Origin: a candidate division NPL-UPA2 bacterium
GTDB taxonomy: Bacteria > Bacillota > UBA994
Length of the DNA stretch: 13,935 bases
Reading direction: 5' to 3'
Assembly (NCBI GenBank): GCA_018725205.1
Contig: QLUB01000040.1
Span: forward strand, 1 to 13,935
Position numbers and translations under genes: made by a program. Below, in pieces: positions 12,723-13,935 of the stretch (its first letter is position 1; every line of letters begins with the position of its first letter). The notes beneath the pieces were generated by a model. The model was not told the DNA's origin, searched no databases, and saw only the letters and a program-made list of their open reading frames with translations.

Positions 12723-13935
12723 TTATTCTTGCCCCTGTAGCTGTCGAAACTCTTGACATCGCTCCATAAGCTCGCCATAAGTGCCTTGGTCATCGATGCG
12801 CCCTTCTTTAAGAACGATTATCTTGTCCGCGCGATACAGCACCTGCGGCCGGTGGGAGACCACGAGGTATGTCCCCATGCGCTCCGTACCCAACAAGTTC
12901 TGCCACAGTTCTTCTTCGGTCTTTACATCTAACGCGGAGGACAGGTCGTCGAACACCAGCAATTCGGGGTGGTGGATAAGCGCGCGCGCGGCGGCGACCC
13001 GCTGCACCTGCCCGCCGCTAAGCTTCACACCTCGTACGCCTACCACTGTGTCAAGTCCATGCGGTAGTGCTGCGAAATCGACGCCAAAGACAGCGGTACG
13101 CAACGCTACTTCAATAGTGTTGTCCGAAAATGTCCCGCCCAGATTTAGATTCTCGCGCAGTGTGCCGCTTAGCAGGAGCGGCGACTGCCTAACGTAGGCC
13201 GCGTAGGGTGGGACCATACCTCTTTGGTACCCGCTAAGAGGTTTACCGTTCCATAGGACCTCGCCCGCGCTGCTCGAGAGTTGTCCGAGCACAGCACGCA
13301 ACAGCGTGGTCTTGCCGCTGCCCATGCGCCCCGTAACTGCCACCAGCTCGCCGCGCTTGATCTCAAAATTGATGTCTAAGATGCCGGCACCGCTGCCTAG
13401 GTACGCATAAGCAAGGTTTCGGACAGAGAGTACCTGCAGCTCCTCGCGCACTAGGGGTGGGGACTCCGCCGGGCGTAGCCAGCGATCCGGGCGCGTTAGA
13501 TCCACCGCTCCTCGTCCGCTTAGAGCTAGTAGCCGGTTGACCGCCACATTTCCCTGCTGAATGTAGGCGACAAAGTAGCCATAAAACTCGGCTATCCCCG
13601 TAACAAAGTCTAGATAAGTGACAAACAGGGCAAAATCGCCCACCGTGAAATTTCCCCCGCCGAGTTCGCGCCCGGCAACCCAAAGGATGGCTGCACTGCC
13701 TATGCCCACCGTGCTATTAGACAGAAACTCTAGCCCGTGATTGTACTTGCGCTCCCGCAACGCAAAGGTCGCCCGTTCGGTGTTCAGAGCCCGTAGATGG
13801 TTTGCAGAGCGTTCTTCGGCCTGGGCCATTTGCACGGATTGTATGGCCGCAAACATCTCACCTAAGACCCCAGTCACCGTCGACGCTGCCTGCCTTGTCG
13901 CCTCCCGGTACTTTTCGAGGCCCTGGGAGGCAATG
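12723..13935 (-). CDS. ABC exporter with fused membrane and ATPase domains, C-terminal part (cut by window edge)
   Basis: The frame is open to the right edge (403 codons in the window), so the N-terminus lies beyond it; a GTG at 13877 is internal, since the frame before it reads LEKYREATRQAAS, the usual coupling-region sequence of ABC_membrane domains. Residues 1 to about 140 are the end of the membrane domain (MFAAIQSVQMAQAE, then two to three helices). The ATPase domain has Walker A TGRMGSGKT (201-209), Q-loop Gln250 (YVRQSPLLL), signature LSGGQ (305-309), Walker B LLVFDD (325-330) and switch SHRP (His361). The catalytic glutamate position is Asp330, as in the degenerate-site half of heterodimeric exporters, and the D-loop is SALD. 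A partner subunit would be expected upstream, outside the window. Cargo is unknown. Followed by the VUT transporter gene 17 nt on. Confidence 0.9.
   Translation of the reverse strand, partial: IASQGLEKYREATRQAASTVTGVLGEMFAAIQSVQMAQAEERSANHLRALNTERATFALRERKYNHGLEFLSNSTVGIGSAAILWVAGRELGGGNFTVGDFALFVTYLDFVTGIAEFYGYFVAYIQQGNVAVNRLLALSGRGAVDLTRPDRWLRPAESPPLVREELQVLSVRNLAYAYLGSGAGILDINFEIKRGELVAVTGRMGSGKTTLLRAVLGQLSSSAGEVLWNGKPLSGYQRGMVPPYAAYVRQSPLLLSGTLRENLNLGGTFSDNTIEVALRTAVFGVDFAALPHGLDTVVGVRGVKLSGGQVQRVAAARALIHHPELLVFDDLSSALDVKTEEELWQNLLGTERMGTYLVVSHRPQVLYRADKIIVLKEGRIDDQGTYGELMERCQEFRQLQGQE

Noticed and set aside
13169..13683. Minus-strand frames of 65 and 106 codons inside the ABC exporter gene
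   Set aside because: They are alternative frames of the same strand, Arg/Gly-rich, and the ABC motifs are in the main frame.

Overview
The window looks like chromosomal DNA of an anaerobic member of the Bacillota (clostridial side). The evidence is indirect: purine-rich Shine-Dalgarno sequences (GGAGG, AGGGGG) before nearly every gene, use of TTG and GTG starts, a YtrA-type GntR/ABC operon, a secreted protein with copper-amine-oxidase-like N-terminal repeats, and an oxygen-sensitive type of 2-oxoacid:ferredoxin oxidoreductase. No rRNA, tRNA, CRISPR array or intact mobile element was seen.

Layout. (1) 1-200, minus: 5' end of a hemolysin III/PAQR-like membrane protein, cut by the window edge. 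(2) 425-2692, plus: a likely operon of a RimL-type GNAT acetyltransferase, a membrane-anchored metallophosphoesterase and a flavodoxin. (3) 2693-3003: a gene-poor scar between convergent genes, holding what reads as a short relic of a transposase. (4) 5368-3004, minus: korA-korB, a gamma-alpha fused subunit and a beta subunit of a 2-oxoacid:ferredoxin oxidoreductase, translationally coupled; the beta subunit appears short at its C-terminus. (5) 5517-7745, plus: a secreted beta-propeller protein, divergent from korAB. (6) 10507-7788, minus: a four-gene operon of GntR/YtrA-type repressor, ABC ATPase, membrane permease and an unrecognised two-helix membrane protein. All its junctions overlap. It has a clear sigma-A-like promoter whose -10 lies inside a 30-bp near-perfect palindrome, and it ends in a strong hairpin terminator that overlaps the stop codon of the opposing propeller gene. 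(7) 11916-10639, minus: an OFA-type MFS transporter with its own promoter and terminator. (8) 13935-12010, minus: the 3' part of a fused-domain ABC exporter followed after 17 nt by a VUT/YhhQ-type queuosine-precursor transporter.

How the genes work together. The clearest unit is the YtrA-type operon. The repressor very probably binds the palindrome over its own promoter and controls a small ABC transporter; in known relatives such systems respond to cell-envelope-active compounds. The last gene of that operon is the most novel item here. KorAB and the flavodoxin fit low-potential anaerobic electron transfer, but a link between them is only inferred from proximity. The rest is ordinary membrane-transport and housekeeping content.
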